NCBI GenBank assembly: GCA_964501315.1
Contig: CAZCSO010000017.1
Coordinates: forward strand, 1 to 31,378
Origin: UBA5603 sp964501315
GTDB lineage: Bacteria; Bacillota_I; Bacilli_A; Izemoplasmatales; Hujiaoplasmataceae
DNA: 31,378 nucleotides
Direction: 5' to 3'
In this document: positions 17,005-25,007 of the stretch, piece after piece
Numbering within the stretch: the first letter of the stretch is position 1
How the letters are laid out: every line of letters starts with the position of its first letter
Notes under the pieces: generated by a model
Database searches by the model: none
Told to the model about the DNA's origin: nothing
What the model saw: the letters and a program-made list of their open reading frames with translations, nothing else
Translations under genes and position numbers: made by a program

Positions 17005-17918
17005 TATTTCTCCAGTACGGCAAGCCCGAAGCCGTCTTTTCCATATTGGTTCCCATTGTATAGCATATACCGCTCCCCTTTATGATCAAAGACAAACGGA
17101 TAACAGATCATTTCAGAATCCCAACCGCCTTCACTGACATCAATACCAGCGTCATTTTTTCTATCCCAAACTATTCCATCGTGACTATGTGCGTAACCAA
17201 TACGATATTTCGTTCCATCTCCACTGCGATATGAAAACCACATGTGATAACCATACTCATCTTTTAGTACCGTAGGTCTTGAAAATGCCTGTGCCACTCC
17301 AAGTTCATAGGGAATAGCTATACCGTGCTTCACCCAGGACTCTCCATCAACCGAGGTAGCGTATTTTATGACGTGTAACATTTCCCCGTTCTCGGTATTC
17401 CATGTAACCGTAGAACCATACCACATTTTATACACACCATCTTCGTGCATAACCCACGGATAAGATAGGCTAACGGGATCTTCTTCGTCACTGCTCATAT
17501 AGGGTGTGGTCGGTTCAAGTCTCATCGAATCGGTCCCGTCCATCCGGAGTCTTCCGATGTCTCCGCGCCAATGCCCACCATCACGGATTTGCCATCCCAT
17601 GAATAAAATATAGTTGTTTCCATTTACTTGATAAATATTACCTATGCTTACCCCGTGGGAATAAAAACTTTCCTCATCGCCGTATCCAAAGAGTGTTGTG
17701 TCACACTCTCTTACTACGGTTCTTTTCTCAATATCAATATCTACATAAGCAACTGAGGATTTGTTTGCATCATCCCTAGCGCTGAAATAGACCCGAAAAA
17801 TATCATCGTAAAGATGCAGTGCAAGAGGATTGGATGCATGGGTTTTTGACAATTCGTCGATTTTTTTGAAATTGTAAATTTTGCCTAATTTTTTCCAAAC
17901 TAAAAGAGATTTATTCAA
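17004..17918 (-). CDS. Five-bladed beta-propeller protein, GH43/GH32-superfamily-like, unknown function
   Basis: A 304-residue protein of the arabinanase/levansucrase/invertase-like propeller superfamily seen in O-antigen and flagellar-glycan clusters. Repeated blade motifs are visible: DDIFRVYFSARD, YILFMGWQ, DGVYKMWYGS, YGYHMWFSYRSGDG, IGYAHSHDGIVW and EMICYPFVF. GIDVSEGGWDSEM is a conserved signature of this subgroup. There is no signal peptide, so it is cytoplasmic, which argues against a secreted glycosidase. An ATG-initiated frame extends to 18020, but a TTG at 17918 with AAGGA seven bases upstream (17926-17930) gives the natural N-terminus LNKSLLVWKKLG and only an eight-base overlap with the methyltransferase gene. 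Confidence 0.7.
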   Translation of the reverse strand: MNKSLLVWKKLGKIYNFKKIDELSKTHASNPLALHLYDDIFRVYFSARDDANKSSVAYVDIDIEKRTVVRECDTTLFGYGDEESFYSHGVSIGNIYQVNGNNYILFMGWQIRDGGHWRGDIGRLRMDGTDSMRLEPTTPYMSSDEEDPVSLSYPWVMHEDGVYKMWYGSTVTWNTENGEMLHVIKYATSVDGESWVKHGIAIPYELGVAQAFSRPTVLKDEYGYHMWFSYRSGDGTKYRIGYAHSHDGIVWDRKNDAGIDVSEGGWDSEMICYPFVFDHKGERYMLYNGNQYGKDGFGLAVLEK

Positions 17919-19023
17919 TTGTAATTCCTTCAAAAATATTGATGAAATTGACATTAGAGATTTCTGCAAACAGTGACAATACTTTTTCTCTATGTTTTGG
18001 ATTAACCAATAAAATAACATTATGCATATTTTTTTCGTTGGAAAATATTCCCTTGGCTGTAGCAGATGATATTACTTTCTTGCCCTGATTAAAATCATCA
18101 ATATAATAAATAATCCGTTCATCCAGTGTAGTATAAGGTATAATCGTTTTAGCAATTTCACCATAACCAAAAGCGTAGAGTCTGTTTTGCGAAATTTGAT
18201 TAAGATTATTCATAATATGATTGATATGGGTGATATTTTTATTTTTTTCAAATATAACCTCTCTATGTTTTTTCTTGTCGCTGTGCCGGCATACATAAAT
18301 ACCAATATTCGAATATGATTCTTTACCTAGTTCGTAATTTACAATTTCAAAACCATGAGTATTAAGCATTTTTGCAAAATTTTCATGAGTGAAGTGATAT
18401 AGATGATCCATAAATAAGAGATCATAATTGAATTTATCCTGAATAGGTAATGCAATGATCATGATACCTTTTTCAGCTAGGATATTTTTTGTTTTCTGCA
18501 AAAATAAATTCGGATTTTCAAGATGTTCGATAACACAGTAAGAAAAAAGCAAATCATATTTTTCATCATCACCGATTTGATCATAGCCGATGTTTCGGAT
18601 ATTTGCTTTTGTAGCAGCTTTGGTAGAGGCCTCTTTGCTCGGTTCGATACCATGTTTATCTATGATGGGAAATTGTTCAAGGACAAATCCTTGTCCACAG
18701 CCGATTTCAAGCATGTTTGAGAAATACTTTATCTGCTCTCCAAGCAAGGATGAAATCCATTCAAATACAAAACGGCTTCTTGTTTGCTCCATATTGTCAA
18801 TGTTGACAACAACTGTATCCGTGTTGCGACTGGGGCAATAATCTTCTGAATAAAAATGGCTCCAATTGAAGGAAGTTCGCGTTCTAACTGTCCCACAACG
18901 GGAACACTCTTCTTTAATAAGCGGATGATTCGTTGGAGTCCCGTCACTCATATAACCATTTGGAAAAAAAATAACTTCTTCAAAGTGGGTATTTTGACAA
19001 ATTGCACAGTAATCAGTGGACAT
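17911..19023 (-). CDS. Three-domain SAM-dependent methyltransferase (sugar C-methyltransferase type)
   Basis: A 370-residue protein with the architecture of NDP-sugar C-methyltransferases such as TylC3 and NovU. A putative zinc-binding N-domain has C6-x2-C9 and C40-x2-C43. The SAM-binding core has MLEIGCGQGFVLEQF (104-118), GIEPSK and CVIEHLENP, with DHLYHFTHENF (206-216) in the place where C-methyltransferases carry the active-site histidine. A C-terminal Rossmann-like domain has YAFGYGEIAKTI (283-294). The family acts on dTDP-4-keto-6-deoxysugars, which RmlA/RmlB in this window could supply, and metK in the same operon could supply the methyl donor. O- or N-methylation of another substituent cannot be excluded. 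Overlaps phyH by 11 bases. Confidence 0.82.
   Translation of the reverse strand: MSTDYCAICQNTHFEEVIFFPNGYMSDGTPTNHPLIKEECSRCGTVRTRTSFNWSHFYSEDYCPSRNTDTVVVNIDNMEQTRSRFVFEWISSLLGEQIKYFSNMLEIGCGQGFVLEQFPIIDKHGIEPSKEASTKAATKANIRNIGYDQIGDDEKYDLLFSYCVIEHLENPNLFLQKTKNILAEKGIMIIALPIQDKFNYDLLFMDHLYHFTHENFAKMLNTHGFEIVNYELGKESYSNIGIYVCRHSDKKKHREVIFEKNKNITHINHIMNNLNQISQNRLYAFGYGEIAKTIIPYTTLDERIIYYIDDFNQGKKVISSATAKGIFSNEKNMHNVILLVNPKHREKVLSLFAEISNVNFINIFEGITIE
17926..17930 (-). promoter_or_regulatory. Ribosome binding site supporting a TTG start
   Basis: AAGGA seven bases before TTG at 17918 on the minus strand, inside the end of the methyltransferase gene. It decides the start of the propeller protein in favour of TTG over the upstream ATG codons, which would overlap the previous gene by more than 40 bases. 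Confidence 0.5.
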
Positions 19024-19825
19024 ATTTTTTTACTCTTTTTTCACGCCAATCTAGATCGTCCAATGGCGTCTGCGAAGTGTATCCAAGTAGCTGGGATATA
19101 AAGGGATCATCGGAAAATTTGCCTTGCAGGGCATTGGGAAAATCATAGAATTGTTTCATCAGAGGAATCTGATATTGGTGGTTTACGGCTCTTCGGATGA
19201 TATTCGAAGAGTTATATCCTGCTTTGTGAAAAAGCATAGAATCAAACACTATGACAGAACCTGCTTTTGCATTGGCTGTAACGGCATGCTTTTGGATATA
19301 TCTGTCAGATGGGAGTATTTCGGTCTTATGAGTATAAGGAACAACAATTGTACCTCCCGTTTTTTCGGAAAATTCGTCGATACAAAAGAGTGCATTGAGT
19401 GAAAGAGGATTTGAGATGACATAGTTTTGATACGGTAAATCTCGATGCCATGAACTCTGATGATGTTCTTCATTCGGAGTATTGATGATGGCATTTTGAA
19501 GATTTAGAATAAAAAACTCGCCTAAAAAACGTTTGGCAATGGCTAAAACTGTCTCTTGTGTGGCGATTTTGATAAAGAAATCGTCGTATTTAAGCGGCAT
19601 ACGGCACATATTCGTTTCATCGATCGCCGCTAATCTTTCAGATCCAAATGATTTTTTCTGTAAGTTGTAAACAAAATCAATTTTTTCTCGATACAGAATC
19701 AGATCCTCTTCGGAAATGGCATTTTCAATGATTGTAAACCCGTCATTACGGATCTCTTCTACGTAGAGATCAATATCCGAATCGCAAGAGAGTTGTTGTA
19801 GTTTGCCGTAAAACTTTTCTTTCAT
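19013..19825 (-). CDS. Phytanoyl-CoA dioxygenase (PhyH) family Fe(II)/2-oxoglutarate oxygenase
   Basis: A 270-residue predicted non-haem iron oxygenase. The iron-binding triad is visible as H127-x-D129 in SSWHRDLPYQ and H200 in MLFHKAGYNSS, with R211 or R212 after it to bind 2-oxoglutarate. NDGFTIIENAIS at the N-terminus is the usual PhyH opening. It would hydroxylate a sugar, acyl group or precursor in the cytoplasm using O2. It lies 12 bases after the NeuD-type acyltransferase gene and overlaps the methyltransferase gene, so acylation, hydroxylation and methylation may act on one substituent. The substrate is unknown. It requires O2, so the modification may be absent under strict anoxia. 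Confidence 0.85.
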   Translation of the reverse strand: MKEKFYGKLQQLSCDSDIDLYVEEIRNDGFTIIENAISEEDLILYREKIDFVYNLQKKSFGSERLAAIDETNMCRMPLKYDDFFIKIATQETVLAIAKRFLGEFFILNLQNAIINTPNEEHHQSSWHRDLPYQNYVISNPLSLNALFCIDEFSEKTGGTIVVPYTHKTEILPSDRYIQKHAVTANAKAGSVIVFDSMLFHKAGYNSSNIIRRAVNHQYQIPLMKQFYDFPNALQGKFSDDPFISQLLGYTSQTPLDDLDWREKRVKKYVH

Positions 19826-19837
19826 AAGCTTATCCTT

Positions 19838-20497
19838 TCATATTCCTCTTAATCTATTACTTGGCACTTTCGAAGGTTCAGTAGGTGAAGCCATATATAC
19901 TTTGTTGTCTTCTGTATTTCCAAGTATTAAAGCACCTGCTCCTATGACATTAGATTTGCCGATTTTTATGTGGTCCCTGAGTGTGGCATTGACCCCGATA
20001 AATGTAGAGTCTCCGATAGTGCAACCGCCAGATATCACAACATGAGAGGTAATAAAACAGTTATCCTCAATTACGGAATGGTGACCAATGTGATTGCCGC
20101 TCCATAATGTGACATTATTTCCGATTGTTACGTATGGTTGCAATGTATTATCCTCTAAAATAAAACAATTTTCACCGATTGAAGTAGCGAAGTTTGCAGC
20201 TTTAGAACTTATATAAGAGGCTATCGCATATCCTTTGGTTTTACACTCAAGGTATTTTTGAGTTCGTGTTTTGTTGACCTTTGAATAACCGATTGCAATA
20301 AAAATATCATATTCCGATATTCTGTGGGTTTGTTCAATTGTTTCGAAAGGGATGATAGGAAGATCGAATAAACTTGCTTGATTTATATATACTTCATCTA
20401 CTGTAAAAGCGACTATTTCATAATTGCTATCATTTTTGAAGTAATAATAAGCCATCTCAGCTTGTTCACCAATACCAAATATGATCAGTTTTTTCAT
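19838..20497 (-). CDS. NeuD/PglD-family sugar acyltransferase
   Basis: A 219-residue acyltransferase with an N-terminal Rossmann-like domain (KKLIIFGIGEQAEMAYYYF) and a left-handed beta-helix from about residue 110. SGNHIGHHSVIEDNCFI carries the expected catalytic histidine, followed by GCTIGDSTFIGVNATLRDH and GAGALILG. It shares its fold with LegH but only loosely its sequence. Lying in the operon with WecE, it probably acylates the 4-amino group of dTDP-4-amino-4,6-dideoxygalactose; the acyl group could be acetyl or something larger. ATGA-coupled to the GtrB-like gene upstream. Confidence 0.82.
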   Translation of the reverse strand: MKKLIIFGIGEQAEMAYYYFKNDSNYEIVAFTVDEVYINQASLFDLPIIPFETIEQTHRISEYDIFIAIGYSKVNKTRTQKYLECKTKGYAIASYISSKAANFATSIGENCFILEDNTLQPYVTIGNNVTLWSGNHIGHHSVIEDNCFITSHVVISGGCTIGDSTFIGVNATLRDHIKIGKSNVIGAGALILGNTEDNKVYMASPTEPSKVPSNRLRGI

Positions 20498-21420
20498 ATT
20501 TCACCTTCATATATTCTTTTGATGATTGTAAGGGGCCTATTTTTGACTTCATTAAATATTTTGGCAAGATATATACCAATTATACCTAGGAAAAATATTA
20601 TCAAGCCTCCAAAAAACATAATAGCGACAATAACCGATGTCCATCCATCAATGCCAATATGATGAAAAAGCTTGTTATAAATGAGAAAGATTGCATAAAT
20701 TGTAGAGGAGAAGGTGATTAGCAATCCAAAATTAAAAATCATCCATAATGGTTTTGATGTGGATGAAGTAATCGCGTTCAAAAGAAGAGACAACTTTTTC
20801 GGCAATGAGTATGTCGTCGGACTATGATCTAGCTTGCTAATAATTATTTCTTTGGATGAATACCCTGTTAGAGCTATAAGCATACTAAACGTTAATTCAG
20901 TTTCATTAAAAGAACTAAGACTATTTACAAAACTTTTTGACATTAATCTAACTGTCAAAAAGTTTCGAGGAATTTTTACATCAGTTAAAAAATTATAAAA
21001 ATTATAAAATAATTTCCCGCTCCAACGTTCAAACCATCCACCTTTTCGCCTTCTTTGTATGCCATAGACCATATCTGTATCCGGCTCTTCATGATAAGCT
21101 TCCCAAAACTTGCTTAATAATTCTGGCTCTTCTTCCAAATCGCTGTCGATGAGAAAAACATATTCTCCTCTAGCATGTGACAATCCCGTCATAATAGCTT
21201 TGTGATGCCCGAAATTTCGTGAAAGTTCTATCACTTTTACCTTATTGTCTTTTTCATGCAATGCTACTACTTTATGTAAACTATCATCAGGACTGCCGTC
21301 ATCGACAAAAATAATTTCGTAATCATCCGTAATTTTTTGGGCTTCTGCTGAAATCCGCTCATAAAATTCATTCACATAGGGTGAAGATTTGTAGAGGGTT
21401 GTAACGATCGACAGAGTCAT
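20494..21420 (-). CDS. GtrB/DPM1-like polyprenyl-phosphate glycosyltransferase
   Basis: A 308-residue family 2 glycosyltransferase with a C-terminal pair of membrane helices, the layout of GtrB, ArnC and bacterial DPM1-type enzymes that move a sugar from a nucleotide to undecaprenyl phosphate. Motifs: SIVTTLYKSSPYVNEFYERI, IIFVDDGSPDDSL (36-48), ELSRNFGHHKAIMTGLSHA, metal-binding DSD at 92-94, and YGIQRRRKGGW. Two hydrophobic helices lie at about 225-245 and 262-285. With the SMR-type and GT-C-like proteins of the operon it makes a plausible charge-flip-transfer set. The start overlaps the metK stop (ATGA). Confidence 0.9.
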   Translation of the reverse strand: MTLSIVTTLYKSSPYVNEFYERISAEAQKITDDYEIIFVDDGSPDDSLHKVVALHEKDNKVKVIELSRNFGHHKAIMTGLSHARGEYVFLIDSDLEEEPELLSKFWEAYHEEPDTDMVYGIQRRRKGGWFERWSGKLFYNFYNFLTDVKIPRNFLTVRLMSKSFVNSLSSFNETELTFSMLIALTGYSSKEIIISKLDHSPTTYSLPKKLSLLLNAITSSTSKPLWMIFNFGLLITFSSTIYAIFLIYNKLFHHIGIDGWTSVIVAIMFFGGLIIFFLGIIGIYLAKIFNEVKNRPLTIIKRIYEGEI

Positions 21421-22619
21421 TTTTTCAGTGCCTCAAATTTTGCGAGTTCATCCAGTTTTTCCCACGGGTAGTCGCTTTGACCGACTTGACCTCGACTCGC
21501 AACATCAGCATAAAGAAATGTCTCTTCACTCGGATGGTCGAGATCGAATTTTCGAGTGATCCAGTTCGGCGTGAGGGCAAAGTTATCGTGAACAAATGAA
21601 GAGAGGATATCATCATTGAGTCCGTCGATGCAGGTACCACACGTATCGACCGCGACGGAGGTGGGTTTAGCGACGCCTATGGCATAGCTGATCTGAACGA
21701 TCGCTTTTTTGGCTAACCCTGAAGCTACGATATGTTTGGCGATCCAGCGTCCGGCATACAACCCTGAGCGGTCTACTTTGGTGTAGTCTTTGGAACTTTG
21801 AGCACCGCCGCCGATAGGGGCGTATCCTCCGAAACTGTCTACGATGAGTTTGCGACCCGTTAGTCCGCTGTCGTGTAGACTCGAATGTGAGACATATTTG
21901 CCTGTCGGGTTGATGTGGATGATACACTTTTTGGGATCAAAGAGATTGGTCGGTAATCCCGTATCGAGGATCAATTCCATGATGAGTTCGCGCACTTGTT
22001 CGATGCTCATCGTGTTGACACACGGAGCCGAGACAACGATGGTATGGATCGATTGGGGATGACAGGTTTCAAAATTATCTTTGCATCCATAATCCATGGT
22101 CACTTGGGTTTTGATATCGACACCGAGTTTGTGAGGATGAGCGAGGGCGTAGTGATAGACTTTTTCCATCAGCATCCGTGCATAGGTGATTGCGCTTGGC
22201 ATATAGTTTGCCGTTTCACAATCGGCATACCCGAACATGATCCCTTGATCCCCCGCACCGGTTTCCCCGTCTTCTTGGTCAACCCCTTGGTTGATATCGG
22301 GAGATTGACGGTTCAAGAGAACTTGAACCTCTACATCCTCAGGATGGAGACACTCTTCTCGTGTAAAGTGCGGATGACCGTTGTAGCCGATCTTTTTAAG
22401 GGCATCTATGGCGATATGTTTGTACTCTTTGGTACTCAGTTCTACTTTGGAGGTGACCTCACCACCGATGACGACATGTTTTCCGGCAACAAATACTTCA
22501 CTGGCAACACGGCTTTTCGGATCACCGATGATGAGACGGTCGACGATGCTGTCCGCGATGATATCGGCACATTTGTCCGGATGTCCAGGGGATACGACTT
22601 CGGAGGTAAAGAGGTACAT
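21417..22619 (-). CDS. metK: S-adenosylmethionine synthetase
   Basis: Makes S-adenosylmethionine from methionine and ATP. All hallmark motifs are present in 400 residues: SEVVSPGHPDKCADIIAD (ATP site, 6-23), SPDINQGVDQEDGETGAGDQ, GIMFGYA, DIKTQVT, INPTGKYV, GLTGRKLIVDSFGG, GGGAQSSKDYTKVDRSG and the C-terminal QVGQSDYPWEKLDEL. The sequence is very close to Campylobacter/Sulfurimonas MetK and looks fully functional. It is unusual for it to lie inside a polysaccharide operon, between wecE (one-base TAATG overlap) and the GtrB-like gene (ATGA overlap). It may be the cell's only copy or a second copy serving the methyltransferase four genes downstream. Its GC is higher than that of the genes after it. 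Confidence 0.97.
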   Translation of the reverse strand: MYLFTSEVVSPGHPDKCADIIADSIVDRLIIGDPKSRVASEVFVAGKHVVIGGEVTSKVELSTKEYKHIAIDALKKIGYNGHPHFTREECLHPEDVEVQVLLNRQSPDINQGVDQEDGETGAGDQGIMFGYADCETANYMPSAITYARMLMEKVYHYALAHPHKLGVDIKTQVTMDYGCKDNFETCHPQSIHTIVVSAPCVNTMSIEQVRELIMELILDTGLPTNLFDPKKCIIHINPTGKYVSHSSLHDSGLTGRKLIVDSFGGYAPIGGGAQSSKDYTKVDRSGLYAGRWIAKHIVASGLAKKAIVQISYAIGVAKPTSVAVDTCGTCIDGLNDDILSSFVHDNFALTPNWITRKFDLDHPSEETFLYADVASRGQVGQSDYPWEKLDELAKFEALKK

Positions 22620-23770
22620 TAATTTTTTCCTTTTGAATTGTTTTTGAGGTAATATTGCTCTATTTTCCGACAGATATAATCTATGTCTTGGTCCGTAATC
22701 TCATAAAACAAAGGCAACCGAATAAGCCGTTCACTTTCTGATGTAGTAAAAGTATCCTGCCCGCTGAATCTACCGAATTTGCTCCCTGCCTCACTGCTAT
22801 GAAGCGGTACATAGTGAAATACTGCCCCTATGCCATTATCTTTTAGATGGGCTAGAAGATTTTGTCTTTCTGTAAGGTTTTTCACTTTGAAAAAGAAAAT
22901 ATGAGCATTGTGCTGACACTCTCGCGGGATTTTCGGAAGATCAAGTGCCCCTTTTTCTTCAAGAGGTTTGAGATGCTCATCATAAAGCGACCAAATATGA
23001 TGTCGCTTTGTTTGAATGTTATCGATTTTTTCTAACTGAGCCAGTAATATGGCCGCATTGAGTTCTGAGGGAAGATAACTGCTTCCGATGTCTTTCCAAG
23101 AGTATTTGTCGATCTGGCCACGAAAAAACTGGCTCCGGTTTGTCCCTTTTTCGCGTATAATTTCGGCTCTTTCGATGAATGCGGGATTGTTGATCAAAAG
23201 TACTCCGCCCTCGCCGCAGGTAATGTTTTTGGTATCGTGAAAGCTGTAGGTTCCAAGATCACCGATCGTGCCGAGAGGTTTGCCTTTATAGGTAGAAGTT
23301 ATCCCCTGCGCCGCATCTTCGATCACAAAGAGATTATGCTCCTTGGCAATCGCCATGATTGTATCCATCTCGCAGGCGATGCCTGCATAATGGACGGGAA
23401 CGATTGCTTTGGTTTTTGTGCTTATAGCCGCTTCGATTTTGGTTTCATCGATATTCATCGTATCGGGGCGAATGTCGACGAAGACGATTTTTGCACCGCG
23501 AAGGGCGAAAGCGTTGGCAGTGCTGACAAAGGTGTAACTCGGCATGATTACTTCATCGTCTGGCTGTAAATCCAGTAATATTGCCGCTATTTCCAGTGCA
23601 TGGGTACAAGAAGTGGTCAAGAGTGCTTTGTGAGTGGATGTATGTTCTTCGAACCAGCGGTGACATTTTTTGGTAAAAATGCCATCTCCTGAAAGTTGAA
23701 GATTTGACATCGCTTCCGTAAGATAGTTGGACTCGTTTCCTGAAAAATAGGGCTTATGAAAGGGGATCAT
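22619..23770 (-). CDS. wecE: dTDP-4-amino-4,6-dideoxygalactose transaminase (WecE/RffA)
   Basis: PLP aminotransferase of 383 residues, strikingly like E. coli WecE along its whole length: IPFHKPYFSGNE, QLSGDGIFTKKC, LLDLQPDDEVIMPSYTFVST, FVDIRPDTMNIDE, VPVHYAGIACEMDTIMA, EDAAQGI and the PLP lysine K181 in SFHDTKNI, then EIIREKGTNRSQFFRGQ and AVFHYVPLHSS. It converts dTDP-4-keto-6-deoxyglucose to dTDP-Fuc4N using glutamate. The substrate can come from RmlA and RmlB of the neighbouring operon. The rest of the enterobacterial common antigen pathway is absent, so it serves another glycan. It lies three bases after the dehydratase gene. Confidence 0.93.
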   Translation of the reverse strand: MIPFHKPYFSGNESNYLTEAMSNLQLSGDGIFTKKCHRWFEEHTSTHKALLTTSCTHALEIAAILLDLQPDDEVIMPSYTFVSTANAFALRGAKIVFVDIRPDTMNIDETKIEAAISTKTKAIVPVHYAGIACEMDTIMAIAKEHNLFVIEDAAQGITSTYKGKPLGTIGDLGTYSFHDTKNITCGEGGVLLINNPAFIERAEIIREKGTNRSQFFRGQIDKYSWKDIGSSYLPSELNAAILLAQLEKIDNIQTKRHHIWSLYDEHLKPLEEKGALDLPKIPRECQHNAHIFFFKVKNLTERQNLLAHLKDNGIGAVFHYVPLHSSEAGSKFGRFSGQDTFTTSESERLIRLPLFYEITDQDIDYICRKIEQYYLKNNSKGKN

Positions 23771-23773
23771 GGA

Positions 23774-24964
23774 TTACATTTTCCCATCTAAATATTTTCC
23801 GGTCTCTTTATGCCCAAAATCGGGGATCATCTCGAAGAACAGTGCAACGATCTCCTCTTTGCTCCATTTGCGTGCGGCTTTCATCCGCTCTATCGCCTCG
23901 GTGAAGTGGTCCAATTTCGATTTGTCGTAGACGGGGTCGTTTTTAATGATACCGAGGTTGTGGAATCGATCCATATCCAGCGTCTCTTTGTCGGTGAAAA
24001 ACTCTTCGAAGTCTTTTTCCCCTGTGGTATCGCTAGCAGTGAAAAGGCAGGGCCACTTTCCTTCGTCCGGAAGCGTTTTGGCCAACGTTCTTGCTTCGTC
24101 TTCGCTCGTGCACAGGTACGGTGTATAGCCAAGCCCTTCGAGGTATTTTACGGCGATGTCGGCAAAGGTGATCAGATGGAGTGCTTCGCTCAGTTTCGGA
24201 AAAAAGATGTCGCGGTTTTCACCGAAGATGCACGACATCAGGCACAGTTCGCCTGACTCCTGCGGGGTGACGAAATAGCGTTTGATGTCGTTGGGGGCGA
24301 CGATGGGCTGGCGTTTTTGAATCCGCTGGTTAAACCCGTGCAGCAGCGATCCGTCGCTGAAAGCCACATTGGCAAAGCGTGCCGTGGAAATAGGAATCTC
24401 ACGGCTGCGGCGCATCAAAAACATCTCCATGATCCGCTTGCTCGCCCCCATCATGTTGACAGGATTGGCCGCCTTGTCGGTGGAGACACAGAAATATTTT
24501 TTGCTCCCTTTCGCGATGGATTGCTGAAGGGTTTTGTCGGTGTTGAAGATATTGACGTCGCACATCCGCATCAGGGTAAACGGGTCTTTTTCGCTTCGCA
24601 CGTGTTTGAGGGCGGAGAGATTGAGGACGTAGTCGTATTGCCCGTCCGCTTCGATGAACGCGTCGTATTCGACCGATCCGATATCGAGGGCAAACGTCTG
24701 GAAATCCCCGTCGATGTAACCGAAAGAGCTACGGATGTCCCGTACCAGTTCGACCATGTTATTTTCGCTGATGTCGACGATGTGGAGTTTGCGGGGATTG
24801 CGTTTGAATATCTCTTTACTCACCGCCTGACCGATCGATCCGGCACCGCCGATGACCAGAAAGGTTGAGGCAGAGACGATACGGGAAAGCTCGGCCTCAT
24901 GTTTGGCGATGTCTTCGCTGAAAAGTTCTTTGTTCCGTCCGATCAGGCGTAGAATGTTATTCAC
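23774..24964 (-). CDS. Short soluble NDP-HexNAc 4,6-dehydratase (WbpM/CapD-type catalytic site), candidate LegB-equivalent
   Basis: A 396-residue SDR-superfamily enzyme of the polysaccharide-biosynthesis (FlaA1/CapD) group without membrane segments. It has a helical lead (LRLIGRNKELF), GGAGSIG at 39-45 for NAD(P), LNLSALKHVRSEKDP, STDKAANPVN (161-170) and MGASK with M172 and K176. A methionine replaces the usual tyrosine, as in WbpM/PglF, which keep the C5 configuration, in contrast to PseB. The product would be the 4-keto-6-deoxy sugar for LegC. It leads the 20-gene operon. Start: GTG at 24964 has AAGGGA just upstream and fits the family N-terminus; ATG at 24982 and TTG at 24991 are alternatives. 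Confidence 0.85.
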   Translation of the reverse strand: MNNILRLIGRNKELFSEDIAKHEAELSRIVSASTFLVIGGAGSIGQAVSKEIFKRNPRKLHIVDISENNMVELVRDIRSSFGYIDGDFQTFALDIGSVEYDAFIEADGQYDYVLNLSALKHVRSEKDPFTLMRMCDVNIFNTDKTLQQSIAKGSKKYFCVSTDKAANPVNMMGASKRIMEMFLMRRSREIPISTARFANVAFSDGSLLHGFNQRIQKRQPIVAPNDIKRYFVTPQESGELCLMSCIFGENRDIFFPKLSEALHLITFADIAVKYLEGLGYTPYLCTSEDEARTLAKTLPDEGKWPCLFTASDTTGEKDFEEFFTDKETLDMDRFHNLGIIKNDPVYDKSKLDHFTEAIERMKAARKWSKEEIVALFFEMIPDFGHKETGKYLDGKM

Positions 24965-25007
24965 CGCATCCCTTTTAAGCATTGTGTGCAATATGTTTGA
25001 ATCATAG

